A stretch of DNA of 64,000 bases. Origin: Agaricus subrufescens (lineage: Eukaryota > Basidiomycota > Agaricomycetes > Agaricales > Agaricaceae). The first letter of the stretch is position 1. Each line of letters begins with the position of its first letter. This document shows positions 19,957 to 31,139 of the stretch, piece after piece. The position numbers were made by a program, and so were the translations under genes. The DNA lies in assembly GCA_029945375.1 (NCBI GenBank), contig CM057067.1, positions 2,170,001-2,234,000 on the forward strand, in the 5' to 3' direction. The notes under the pieces were generated by a model. It was not told the origin of the DNA, searched no databases, and saw only the letters and a list, made by a program, of their open reading frames with translations.

Positions 19957-20058
19957 GGGTAGGCAATGGAAGTGGGCTCATAATAGACGTGGTAGTATGT
20001 ACTAGGTCTCTTTGTTTCGCATATAGCAAGGCTTACTATCAAAATTCAATGTGGCGGT

Positions 20059-20145
20059 GATGGACAGGCCCCACTGGTGGATAGGCCCCACTGGTGGATA
20101 GGCCCCACTGGATCATGAGGACCTGGATCATGAGGATTTAATTTG
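20059..20145. repeat. short tandem repeats between genes
   Basis: A 17-bp unit, ATAGGCCCCACTGGTGG, repeated about three times, followed by two copies of GATCATGAGGA(CCT). Confidence 0.7.
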
Positions 20146-20477
20146 CAGAGTAGACTTAGATCGAACTGGGATTATTACATTCAAAGCTTCTACACCCCTT
20201 TGAATATGGGTATTGTGTGTCATATGCGCCACCAAGACACCTGCTGCTCTGCTACATTTCACCCCTTGGTACCACCGTTGGTGACCACAGCAACTTTTGT
20301 GAGCATCTTCATGTTGCCGAGAGGGTCTCCATTACTTATTCTTCTGACCCATCCCCTCCGCCCTTGTTTTTGTGCTTTTTGTGAGTTTCTCTCTGTTGTT
20401 TTTTAATTACCGTCCAGTAGGCTCCAAGCTTGCTCCTCTTTAAGAGCGGAGATTTGACGTTACATCTCCAAAACTCA

Positions 20478-20935
20478 AAGCATGGTCAATCAACGGAAAT
20501 TCCTCACTCCGCTGAAGGTAAGTCAAGAAACCTTCTGCTTGACCATTATCTGGCTTAAGTAGGCCTCAGCCTAGCTGCAGCGTATTTCTCAGGGGTCGTT
20601 TGTATTCATCGTGTCATACAAAACCAAAGAACGTGTCTGTCTACACACGCTCCTCCAAAAATCCCGGAGGGGTCCAATATCCAACCATCGAGGATGTCCT
20701 GGGCGACACTCTAACTCAGAGCTACATCCATGACTGTTATCTTCGGATCACTAGAGGTCGGCGTTTGTTAAGTTTCCGGATCTTCTTCAAGAGGCACACT
20801 CGGCTACCTCACAATGCTCTCCTAGGCATACAAGGAGATTTAGTTGTGTTGCAAGTCTCGCGGAGAAACCAGTCCCTCGTCAATCTCAGATCCTCTGACA
20901 CGCAACTCCTGGACTCTACGTTGAAAAAGTAAGCA
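20478..20935 (+). CDS. unknown small basic protein, probably two exons
   Basis: An ATG at 20482 gives MVNQRKFLTPLK before a GTAAGT donor. The acceptor CTCAG at about 20592 leads into a long frame to 20932 containing QYPTIEDVLGDTLTQSYIHD and LPHNALLGIQGDLVVLQVSR. About 120 residues. No known domain. The phase across the proposed intron is not certain. It lies downstream of the WD40 gene on the same strand. Confidence 0.4.
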
Positions 20936-21193
20936 TGTTTCTCATTGTACAGAGACAATAACATTGAGTTTACGATAAAGGGTATTGCCACAAATTCGCC
21001 GGTTTCAAGGCTCTTGACGTGCACCTATCCCAAAGGAGCTCGTGATCTGACGCTTACAATCTCTCCATTTGTCTATTTCTGCTTTTGGATTTGTTATTGT
21101 ATACTGTGATCGACTGTACAGTCATTAAAAGGCGACAGTTCGTGCACAAGTTATCTTATAAACTATATCCTGTCCAATCTGCATCCTCTCACT

Positions 21194-23583
21194 ATGACCA
21201 ACACATCAGAACTCAATTCCACCATCTCAGTACAACTTGATGTTTCCATGGATGGTGCACCTTCGGTTGCTGAGCAGCTCGATGTTTCAATGCAAGAGGG
21301 ACTGGCAGGGCACCTGCTACCTCTCACCCATGCTGTTTGCGAGGTGGATGAATTACTTGAAGAGTCCGTAAAGGCATCTCAAGACACAGAGATGCCTTCT
21401 CAGAACACGCAGCCACCTCAAGACACGGATATGCCTCCTCAAGAAGTGGAAGCACCTTACGAGGTGGAAATTTCAGCTCACAAGCGTTTTGCGGTAGCTG
21501 GACCTAGCCGTGTTGCTATGGATAAAGTAAGTTGGTAATCTTAAGTGCTTCACCGCTCACTAATTGACCTACCTAGATGCAGGATGAGGTTCGCTTTCAA
21601 GGAGAAAGAGCGGGTATTCACCACCAGCGGGTTAGGTTCACCAAATGTGCCGCAGCATCAGAAAAGGCTGATCTAGAGCGTCGGCTGACCGGAATGGAAG
21701 CTAAACTTGTCGGTAAAGATGAGGAGACTGGACAGCTGAGCCTACGCTATCAAAGACTTAGAGGGCAACTAGAAAGGCAAGAAAAAGAGCAGGCATCAAC
21801 TGAAAACCAGATGGCAAACCATATCCTTGCGCAGGAAGCAAAATTGTCAGTGGAGTCTCAACGCAACAAAGAGCTGGTAAGCTTTCTTGCTCCCATCTCT
21901 CACTCGCTCACTCGCTCACAGCTGTATAGGAGGAGCGAGTAGCTGAATATGAACGCCAAATGGTAATCTTTCATCTATCCTTCCTACTGAACACCGCCTG
22001 ACTGTCCCACAAGGCTGAATGTGATAACGAGCTAATATCTCTTTGAGCCATATTGAACCGGGACAACCGTAATCAAGTAAGATATCCACATGCTATCATA
22101 ACCACACCATCTAATCCACCACATAGCATCAAAGTACGGTACCTCCAAGTCATCATCCACGGGCTACGCCATCTCCAGCCCATCAAAGGGAACCAATGCA
22201 GGCATCCTCAACGAAGCCTCCAGTACGCCGGACCTATGGTCACTGGAGCCGCCAACAAGGCAGCCTGCAAAATCCTGGCCCCACGCTCAACATTGTCCCC
22301 TTGCGGCCAGCTGACACCGCCAGGTCCAATTCGCCTACCCCTACCAGTCCCAACCTAACAGAGCATGGGTCTCAATCGTTTGACCCCTCAACCTTACCCA
22401 CTTCACGTGACACCGTTGGATTGATTGTCACCGAAGTACTCAAACAAATAGGGGCCCAAAAAGTGGAAATATCAAGCACCCGTCAACAAATTCGTGGAGG
22501 TTGGGTAGGAACAAGGGATTCTGTCAAAAAGCAGCAGGCCTTGATAAGCCAAGAGGACGATCTACAGTGGAAGGTAAGTAATTGAATCGTCAAAAGTATC
22601 AATCTCTGAACCATTGGCCAGAATCAAGTTCGGTGACACTGGCGTCTAAGGTACAATATATCAACAATGGATGACTTTGTGGTTTATACACCAGCAAAAA
22701 GTGATGCTGTGCTGGTCTGTGAACGAAATGGGTACATCCCAGAAGACTCCTGGGAACTCGATTTTGGCAAGGGTTGGACAAAATGCCGATGGAACCAAAT
22801 TCTTCTCAAACGCATGGTCAAAGATTTGTGCGATGAGGTGGAGGAAGATGGACGCTGGGATATTGCAAAAGTAGACGATGATTATCTCCTCGGATTATTC
22901 CAAGGACAGTTGAAACGCTCCCGTGAGGCCTGGTCTCAAGGACAGCAGAGGTTTTCCATGGAGAATAGGAGAGAGGAGACGATGGATGAAGTGGTCGAGA
23001 GGGCTACCAATTACAAGATCAGGCGAAGCAAGGCTGTAACATCCAGGGCCCGTAAACAAAATGTAAGTTCAAGATCTAGGACCTGCTACTTATACAATTT
23101 ATCTATTTGATATTCAATAGAAATACGATAAAAGGAAAAGGGTTGTTCAAGAGGTCATTGAGATCAAGACCTGTCAAAATGCAGTAGACCTTAAAGCGTG
23201 GAAATACTTCCGTTCCATGCTGGAATACCTATCTGTTGACGGGATGTCATCTGAAGAAGACGGTGCGGAGAAAGTGGGTGGCCAGACAATAACTGTTTTC
23301 TTGGTCAAGCTTTGTGTATGGAGGGCTAATGAGATAACGGAATATCTCAAACTGATTGACCAGGAAGCAGAGAATCCGGTCTTCCAAGGTACCAGGGGTA
23401 GTAAACCCTGCCCAAGGATAAGAACAGAGGTACCCGGCATTACATATCCACTCTCATTGCCGTGGAAGATGTATGATCCCTCATGGCTAGCGGAGATGGC
23501 AAATTCTTTGCCTGACTTCGAAACAGAGGTACTAAGGGTTTCAAAGGACGCCTTCGAGATGTTGACACTGGCAGCGCATTGAT
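21194..23583 (+). CDS. unknown multi-exon protein, coiled coil plus conserved C-terminal domain
   Basis: Exon 1 from 21194 starts MTNTSELNSTISVQLDVSMD with repeated Asp/Thr-Pro-Gln units (QDTEMPSQNTQPPQDTDMPP). Exon 2 (about 21577) is a coiled coil (SEKADLERRLTGMEAKLVGK). Later pieces are STRQQIRGGWVGTRDSVKKQ (about 22475), VVYTPAKSDAVLVCERNGYI, WDIAKVDDDYLLGLFQGQLK and, after a 22-bp-wide splice junction near 23063-23120, VDLKAWKYFRSMLEYLSVDG-MSSEED, GTRGSKPCPRIR and PLSLPWKMYDPSWLAEM to TGA at 23581. The DGMSSDE...RGxPxRxR...LPxxFYDxxW order matches a family I recall next to Agaricomycete transposases, function unknown. The middle exons (21950-22470) are uncertain. TATA-like CTTATAAAC at about 21155. 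Confidence 0.55.
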
Positions 23584-23754
23584 TTATATCGCTTCGATAC
23601 CATTTATATGGCTTTGATTTATATTGCTTAGATATGATTTAATGAAGTTTTCTCTATGGGCTCCATATTGGCCATTGCTCTATAAGGTTTTTATTCATAC
23701 AGAATTGTACCACAGTAAACAAATGATAGGACAAGGGACAAGGACAGGGATAAG

Positions 23755-23945
23755 GACAGGATGGGAACAGGACGGCAACAGGATGGCAACAGGACGGCAA
23801 CAGGATGGCAACAGGGCGGCAACGGCAACAGGACAGCAACAGGGCGGCAACGGCAACAGGACGGCAATGGCAACAGGACGGCAATGGCAACAGGATGGCA
23901 ATGGCAACAGGACAGCAACAGCAGCAGCAGCAGCAGCAACGGAAC
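23755..23945. repeat. 12-bp minisatellite, GGCAACAGGAYG units
   Basis: About fifteen imperfect units of GGCAACAGGATG / GGCAACGGCAACAGGACG ending in a (CAG)n run. Open in several frames on both strands only because of the repeat. Confidence 0.85.
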
Positions 23946-24019
23946 AGCCACTGGTGTGACAAGGATAGTGATGGCGAAGATGATGACGATGACAGAGAGG
24001 AAGAGGAAAAGGAAGAACC

Positions 24020-25110
24020 CTATACCTCCATGGGAAAAACGAAGTCGAAGATGAGGCATAGGGCATCCTTCTCTGTCTGAGTAATATCCGGGCTCTGGAG
24101 CGCTGACCTGATAGAGGCCCTCTCCACTCGGTGAGCAAGCTGATTTGCCTTTTGACGTACTCTGGACTGATTACCCAGATGGGTGCAAATTTCGCTAATC
24201 ATATCAGGGGAAAGTGGTAATGACAACAATTGCACCATCTTCTCACCAATCTTGTTATTGACATTACCTCCGGCTGAAAAGGTTTCCCATGATTCCTTAC
24301 CAGCCAGTTTCTTCCTAGCGAGGTTAAGGAGCGACCGGAGGTGAATCAAGCCCCAGTCATTCTATCGTAAGGTCAGCAATAATTTTTAACAAGATTTGAA
24401 GTAATGACAGACCTTCTTACCACTGCCAACCCTCGCCCATCCGCCTTCCTGATCGTTTTCCTCCTCTAAAGCTGCCATTCTCCAGCCACCCAATTCCTTT
24501 TCTAGTTCTTTGATCCTCTCCTGGAGGCGCTTGATACTCTTGGCCTGTTCCTCCTTCTCTTCTTGGTGCTTTTGCTCCATTTTCTTCAATTCACACTCCA
24601 ACATTTTGCTACACTCCCCTTGAATTTTTTTCTTGTCTTTGGCCATCAGTCTCTCAGTCTTTTCCCTCTCTTCATCGATAATTCTATCAAATCTCTCCCT
24701 CTCCCTCTCCATAGCCCTATCTAATGAGTCGTCGTACTTCTGCTTTTGATTGGCCTGTAATTTGGTAAATCGTTCTTCCATGACCTCAGTGAAGGCAGCT
24801 GCTATAACCTCCTTCTTCACGTTTTCGCTGATAGCCATGGGATCTATGTCATATTGAGTAAACTAACTTGTACTGATATAACAAATACAGCCAACTCACC
24901 ATAACCAGTAGGGAAGATTGATGTTTCCCCCGGGGCTGGTAACACGGATACCAATACTGGATGGTCTCCATCCAGCATGGGGTCATTTAGGGGAGTAGAA
25001 ATAGCTACTGTAAATTATACGGAGTTCTGAAATCAGGCTTTAGGCTAGGACGTAGCAGGAGAGAGGACGTACGCTGGGTAGGCAGTGAGAACAAACCTGG
25101 TTGAACTTTT
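24020..25110 (-). CDS. unknown coiled-coil protein, three or more exons
   Basis: From the 5' side: an exon with GLFSLPTQ joined by a GTACGT...TTACAG intron to LAISTPLNDPMLDGDHPVLV (about 25010-24900), a GTGAGT intron, then PMAISENVKKEVIAAAFTEV and a long charged coiled coil (DRAMERERERFDRIIDEERE; IKRLQERIKELEKEL). A GTAAGA...CGATAG intron leads to a C-terminal helical domain beginning NDWGLIHLRSLLNLARKKLA and ending CLIFDFVFPMEV at 24020. WG-IHLRSxLxxA followed by RxxxNxxAH resembles a C-terminal domain of proteins repeated in Agaricomycete transposon clusters. The upstream start is not resolved. It converges on the 21194-23583 gene across the minisatellite. Confidence 0.55.
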
Positions 25111-25119
25111 CAGGTGTCA

Positions 25120-25850
25120 GCACCAACTTTGATCGCTACCTTGTAGCCGACACTTTTTACGGCATCACTGAGTTTTATGTCCGGTGTTCATTGGATAAGT
25201 TCCACAACTGAGTGTTCGGGACTAATACCAATAAACATCTTAGACATTGTGGGGAGAATGTAGGGAAGGTCAACGATAGGAAAATTGAAGGTTCGAGTAA
25301 CGAAGGTTCATGGTTCGGAGTCTGCCTGCATATTTATATAAGCTTCCCACCTAAGTTATTTTTACAGGCCACATCAGCAGCCCTCATGCAAATTGTCAAA
25401 CAGGCTTTGAGTGAAGTTATATTTTGAGGAATGAAGAACTATGTAAGGAGGGACCGAGCCAACAATCTAATAAGCAGTAAGAAGATCGGAGCAGAGAAGC
25501 TGAGCCGATAGGCAAGTATGGAGATCGGAACAAATAGAAAGAGGGTGCACACGGTAAGAGGTGTTCTTTTCAGCAAAGCATACAACCTACTGTTCATAGA
25601 AGCATTGGCAAGATGAGTTAGCAGGTACTGCGATCACCGCTCAGTCTCTGCCGCCCTTCTGCCCTACAAACCTTTGAGTATAAATTTTCCACTAACCACT
25701 ACAATTTTGCTGAATATGTTTCAGTGCTTTCCATCCCCCCTATTCTTGTTGTTTTCAACAGCTCATAGCCAGATGGATGAATCTAATCGGATGCAGATTT
25801 CCGCCTTTTTTAACAGGTGACACACATGTGACATGACTGTGATCTTCTGC
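25120..25850. other. no gene recognised
   Basis: Moderately AT-rich; only short frames. Confidence 0.5.
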
Positions 25851-26104
25851 TCCACCACCTACCTATCACTGTTGGCTTGGCCTCGAGATATGCATATGGC
25901 GACCTCGTAAGTTAAGGTTCACTCCATCCTTCTGGTTAAAAATTTTTTTCTCAGGGCCCATGAAAGCAGCACATCGGACCGACTCACCAGAAGACGGGAG
26001 GTATGAACCATCCCTCTCATCTCTTCCGCGCTGGGATGCCCAGTGCCCACCCTACCTGCGCACTTGTCTGGCCTAAGACTGCTCCCAGCGGTCCCAGTAA
26101 GACT
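25851..26104 (+). repeat. dispersed module, copy 2, upstream of the transposase (partner 15443-15703)
   Basis: Carries the same ordered landmarks as copy 1, from CTCCACCACCTAC to GGTCCCAGTAAGAC, with about one substitution every five to eight bases. Confidence 0.75.
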
Positions 26105-26280
26105 TGTGTGTAGTTATTGTGAATGCTTGCACCCTATGCTCTCTTTTTGGTGTTGATGCCATTAGTCAAAAAAGAACGTCCTTGTCCATCATACCAAGCA
26201 GCACCCTCCTTCCTGGGCTCGCAGAAAAATGTAGGCACCCGCACAGACCCGCGCAGATGCTTTTCCGTGGATGCTTTTCT

Positions 26281-26520
26281 GCGTTGAGCCTGCATTGGGT
26301 CAGCATCAGGCCCCGCTTCATGTTTTACAGTGCGAAGGAGATCGGAAGGAGGCGTCCGCGTAGTGTCCGCATCAGTACGCCAGGCATCCACGGGATGCTC
26401 GCGTCGAGCCTGCATTGGGTCAGCATCAGGCCCCGCTTCATGCTTTACGGTGTGAAGGAGATCGGAAGGAGGCGTCCGCGTAGTGTCCGCATCAGTACGC
26501 CAGGCATCCACGGGATGCTC
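26281..26520. repeat. 120-bp tandem direct duplication
   Basis: 26281-26400 and 26401-26520 are nearly identical (a handful of transitions, e.g. GTTTTACAGTGCG versus GCTTTACGGTGTG). The unit length is a multiple of three, so it reads as a 40-residue repeat on either strand, but I see no evidence that it is translated. A degraded start of a third unit follows at 26521. Confidence 0.95.
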
Positions 26521-26993
26521 GCGTTGATCCTCATTGGTCCGCACCAGCCCGCCTCCAGCCGCGTCAGTGGTGACATATGGAACCCAGCAGCAGATGTTGA
26601 CCTCTGCTCCTTCTCCCAAACTTGCTGGACCCGCTCAACAGATCCACTCGCCATACTCTCTATGCTCTTTTCGCCTGCCCAGCCACTCCTGATCCATCTG
26701 ATTTCTCCAAGTTTGCCCAGCCAAGTAAAGAGTGCATAGCGACATCCCTTTCCCTATCTTGTCTATTCATGAAACCATTCTTCTTACCAATTTACAATGC
26801 CTTGTATCCCTCCTCAGATGTCCCTTGTTTTCTATATTTCTTTTATCTATATATGGAAACTACCTTGTTCCTTTGTCTTTTACAATACAAAGTTCCATTA
26901 CAAAACAATAACTTGAATACCTTCAAATCTCTAACGGCTGTCGCGCCAGTCCTACCACCACAGTTTTCTTCCTTGTCTGCTGCTTACCCACCC

Positions 26994-29900
26994 ATGGGCG
27001 AGCATTTTGTGGTCTGTAAGTGCGTCATGCACCCCGAGGGGCACTCTATTACAAAAAGAGAAAAACCGAAGCACCTCTTAGCACTGCGGGTAGGCTTTTT
27101 ATTTTTGTGATCATTCCCAACTCAACAAAGCCCAATAGGCTCAGCAAAGTTCTTCTCAGAATGCTGAATCCAACACGTATCATGACCCCGATTCACATAT
27201 CTCCCCATCCCCATGCTCCCAATCTTCTCAATGTTCACGGCCACTGTCACCGGAGTCTGATCTAGCAAATCATATCATGATGCTAACGCTTAGTGACAGC
27301 AATGATTCCTGTTGTCAACTGCCTAGCTCAACAGCTCACCGTAATACAAACGTCAATACCACAATTGAGACTACGTTACTTGGTGCTCAGGCCAGTATCC
27401 AAGCCATCATCAACAAGAACTATCATATCGACATAGACAGACCAGCCCCCCTCATGCCCGAATTCGCCCCCCCCCTCAAGACCCTGGACGCCTGCATGAG
27501 AAAGGCTGAAGAAATCATCTCAGCTGTTGAGCGTAATATTTGCACAGCAAGCTGCAGCCTATCTTTTACAGACAGCGTCATCCCAAAGCCACCAATTCTG
27601 CAACCTCTACTGGACTCCGCAGCTGATGTGGTGAAGTCTGCTGGCGTATCTCTGTCACCAATTAAGTCCACCAATCCCGATGTTTCTGATCACAAAGAAA
27701 GAGTGCTTCAACTGCTCCGGCACCTTGATGGACGCATCAATATGTTAAGGGGCTTACTCCCTGCAAGGCAGCCTGACAAATCACGCATTTTCATTGCCAC
27801 AGGTAAGCGCATTCCTCACTGTGTTGTCAAATTGCCCTAAATTCTAGTGCTCAGATATGATTCTCAGCAATCCTGTACGCCACTTAGATGTCATCTCACA
27901 AATTGTGACTATTCTTGGTGTCGTTTGTCATATTATCCTAGGACTCAGTACCACGGTGTCCGAATTCATCATCAACAGTGCCATCCTTTTAGTGAAGGTG
28001 GCTTTTGCCACTGGTTCCAATTCCTCTCCAGCAGATTACGATGTTGCCAAAGACATAGCGCTTCAACAGCTCCCAACAAGTCTCTACACAGCTCTTAGCA
28101 GGTTTGACATAGACGGCGATTTTGTCATCTATGCAACCTGCCCTTCCTGTAACTATACCCATCAGCCCGTCTATGACCCCATTTCTGCCACAACATCGTA
28201 TCCTGGAAACTGCAGCAATCACCTGATGAATGATCACGGCACTTTTACTTGCGGTACTCCTCTTTGGGAAGTCAACCATAGTCAGCCGCACCCCCGAAAA
28301 CCCTATGCTGTGCCGTCCTTCAGGGATTATCTGGCTAGGCTTTTTTCTAGCGCTGACATTGAGAATCTCTGTGACCTCGCTTGTGATGACTCCTTGTCCA
28401 CATCGACAAACGGAATCACCAGTACTAGGAATCCCTTTCAAGGTGAATTCATGAAGTCCTTTGAGGGCCCCGTACAAGGCCAGCCCTTCATAGACCGCCA
28501 AGGCAAGGCTAGACTAGCCTTTGCAATGCACGTTGACTTCTTTAACCCCAATGGCGTACGCGAGCGTGGAAACCACAATTCAATCGGCATCATATCACTT
28601 GTCTTGCTCAATTTTCCGGAAGATATCCGCTATCAACCTGAAAACACATATCTTGTCATTATTCCCGGTCCGCGAGAACCCCAGCTAGAGGAAATCAACC
28701 ATTTTATGAGGCCTATTATCGACGAATTTGACGTTGGTTGGAAGCAGGGTTTCCACATCTCCCACACTGCATCATCCCCCGATGGACGAGACGTTGATAT
28801 TGCAATTGTACTCTCTATCAATGATTTACCAGCGGCTCGCAAAGTTTCTGGTTCTGCGGGCCATGGGTCGCATTTTATTTGTACAAGGTGCACATTATAT
28901 GGGCGGGATAAGCTTGATGATACCAACATTGACAACTGGTCCCTGCGGGATGCAGCAGCATTACGGGAGAGAGCAGAACAGTGGCGAGACTCATCTACAT
29001 CCCAAGAGAGATCGCAAATATTTGAAACCCACGGAGTGCGATGGTCAGAATTATGGCGGCTACCTTATTGGAATCCGACATCAATGCTTATTGTCGATCC
29101 TATGCATTGTCTCCTAGAAGGTCTAGTTCACTACCACTGCCAATATATCTTGCAGATCGACTTGAAACAAGCGACCTCAACAACTCCTCCTAATCCTGCA
29201 TTCTCATTCCCCTGGATGACATATACTTCCGCTGTTCCCACAGAATATCACATTCAGAAGGATGAGGAGATTAAGCAAATCAAGGAAATTCACAGAATCC
29301 TGTCTTCTCCACTCAAGGAATGCCCAACCAGCAATGCGCTGAATAAACAGCAACTCTTGAAGAAGCTTATGACCAAAAACAAATCACCCCTTAGATTCAT
29401 CTGTTATTCCCTCAAGTTGCTTAGTGCCTCACCCCCTCAGGGCGGGGTAGCTTCTTCAAACACGAAAACAAAACAGCAGCTAGGAGAATTGCTGGTTGAT
29501 TGGGTAAGTCGTGCAGTCACTAGTGTTACAGGACACTGACTTTGTGACATAGCGCCTTGGAATGCCAGCAACTGCTAGTACTGATTCCCCAAAAATCTGT
29601 ACCATAGACACCATCTGGCATATTCAATATGTCATAAAAACCACAAGTACTCCATCATGGATCAATTCAGTACCTAACAATTATGGCGAGGCTAGTGCAG
29701 GGAGTATCAAAGCAGATGAATGGCGGATTCTCTCTACCATCTACCTCCCTATTGCCTTAGTCACATTATGGGGATACACAGATGGTTCTTGCCCAGCCAA
29801 AGATAGCTACTTCCTTCAAGTCCTTGACCATACGATGGCGCTCTTCCAAGCAGTCAATATCATATGCCGTGAAACTATGACCAAAGATCGCATTCTCAAA

Positions 29901-30744
29901 TATCAGACTTATATGCAGTGTTGGACCAAGGGCTTGAACCAAGTCTATCCCCAGTCAACAAAGCAGAGGCCGTGAGCAAATGTCCATGCTTCCATGCACC
30001 TAAACAACTTTACCACTCTTTTTGGCCCAATTATGTCATGGTGGTGCTTTCCTTTTGAACGGCTGATTGGTATTGTCCAAAAGATCAATACAAATGACTT
30101 GGTTGGAGGTAAGCTACTTTTGATATTTGCTTATCTGTTTTTGACTGAGTGATTGTAAACAGGTGAATTAGAGCAAACTCTTGTTTGCTCACTAACAAGA
30201 AGTTCAATTCTGCGATGGTGGTTAAACCGGGATGATTGCCCTGAAGCTCTTCGGCAGCTCAAGCTACATTTTGATAAAATGTTTTCCCGACACCAACCCA
30301 CGGATAACCCAAAAACTTATCCAAAACCCACTGAAATAGCACATATTTTCCACAATGGCAGAAATTACTCACGTGAATCTACTCACTTGGGTAATAGCCT
30401 AGTCTTATATTATCCATCCCCAACTACCGCTCCAATTGTGGGGAGCATTCAGAAAATTATGATATGCGGTAGACAGGCACAGCTAAATATCAGGAGGCAA
30501 GCTCCACTTTCTAAAGGGACCTTTGATCCATTCATCCGCTATCCCTCATTTCCAGCCCGCCTCTATTCCTCTCACATGGACAACAGTGCTTTAGATGTTA
30601 TTCCACTCACATCTGTAATCTCACATGTCGCAAGATTCATATTGAATTCAGACTTAGCGGTGATACTTAATCTCTCAAGGGTAAGTCGTAAACTAATGTA
30701 TGGTTTCTGTCTTAATTTGACCTCAATTTGACCTCCAGGCATGA
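26994..30744 (+). CDS. Tnp2/CACTA-type transposase, one in-frame TGA
   Basis: Six exons (26994-27089, 27139-27802, 27855-29503, 29553-30108, 30163-30680, 30739-30744) with 49-58-bp introns sum to 3489 nt, a multiple of three: 1162 codons. The N-terminus has a CKC...H zinc-knuckle-like start (EHFVVCKCVMHPEGHS). The core shows AMHVDFFNPNG, ENTYLVIIPGPREPQLEEIN, SINDLPAARK, HFICTRC, RWSELWRLPYWNP and VDPMHCLLEGL. The C-terminal half has SAGSIKADEWR and FGPIMSWWCFPFERLIG. This is the RNase H-fold transposase pattern of the Tnp2/Plavaka branch of CACTA elements, which cut and rejoin DNA at terminal repeats. A TGA at 29973-29975 (RP-stop-ANVH, CGA expected) is the only break. Ends 400 bp inside the right terminal repeat. 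Confidence 0.8.
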
Positions 30745-30838
30745 TTTACCAAGAAATGAACTTTGAATTCAGAGTAGGTCATGGAGGAAGATATTATCGT
30801 GTTTGTAATTTTGCGATCACTCACTGTACTCATGTACT

Positions 30839-30893
30839 CAATGTACGCTCAATGTACGCTCAATGTACGCTCAATGTACGCTCAATGTACTCT
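30839..30893. repeat. right subterminal tandem repeat, 11-bp unit x5
   Basis: ATGTACGCTCA repeated about five times. Its reverse complement TGAGCGTACAT shares the GAGCGTAC core of the left subterminal array at 8766-8851. Confidence 0.85.
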
Positions 30894-31139
30894 CATCGTA
30901 CACTCTCTGATGCTTCTTTTCATCTGAGCCTAAATAATTTCAATCAGGTGACATTTTTGTCATGACTGAAATATAAATCGGTGCTTTTAATTTCAGCCTT
31001 AGCTGATCCAGATTGTTTTGGCATCAGTTTTATACCCAAATCAAAGGTTTTATGTGAGCTGAGCCAAAATGTAACCTAAAAATATTATATAAGGAAGTTT
31101 TTCAGTCAGGTGTAATCCAGGGTTTTAATCGCCATTTTT

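Noticed and set aside
23654..24138. Several long Pro/Cys/Leu- or Gln-rich frames on both strands
   Set aside because: Produced by the 12-bp minisatellite, which is open in many frames; no independent coding evidence.
26104..26739. 211-codon plus-strand frame and 161-codon minus-strand frame
   Set aside because: Both arise because the 120-bp duplication has a length divisible by three; no motif or splice support.
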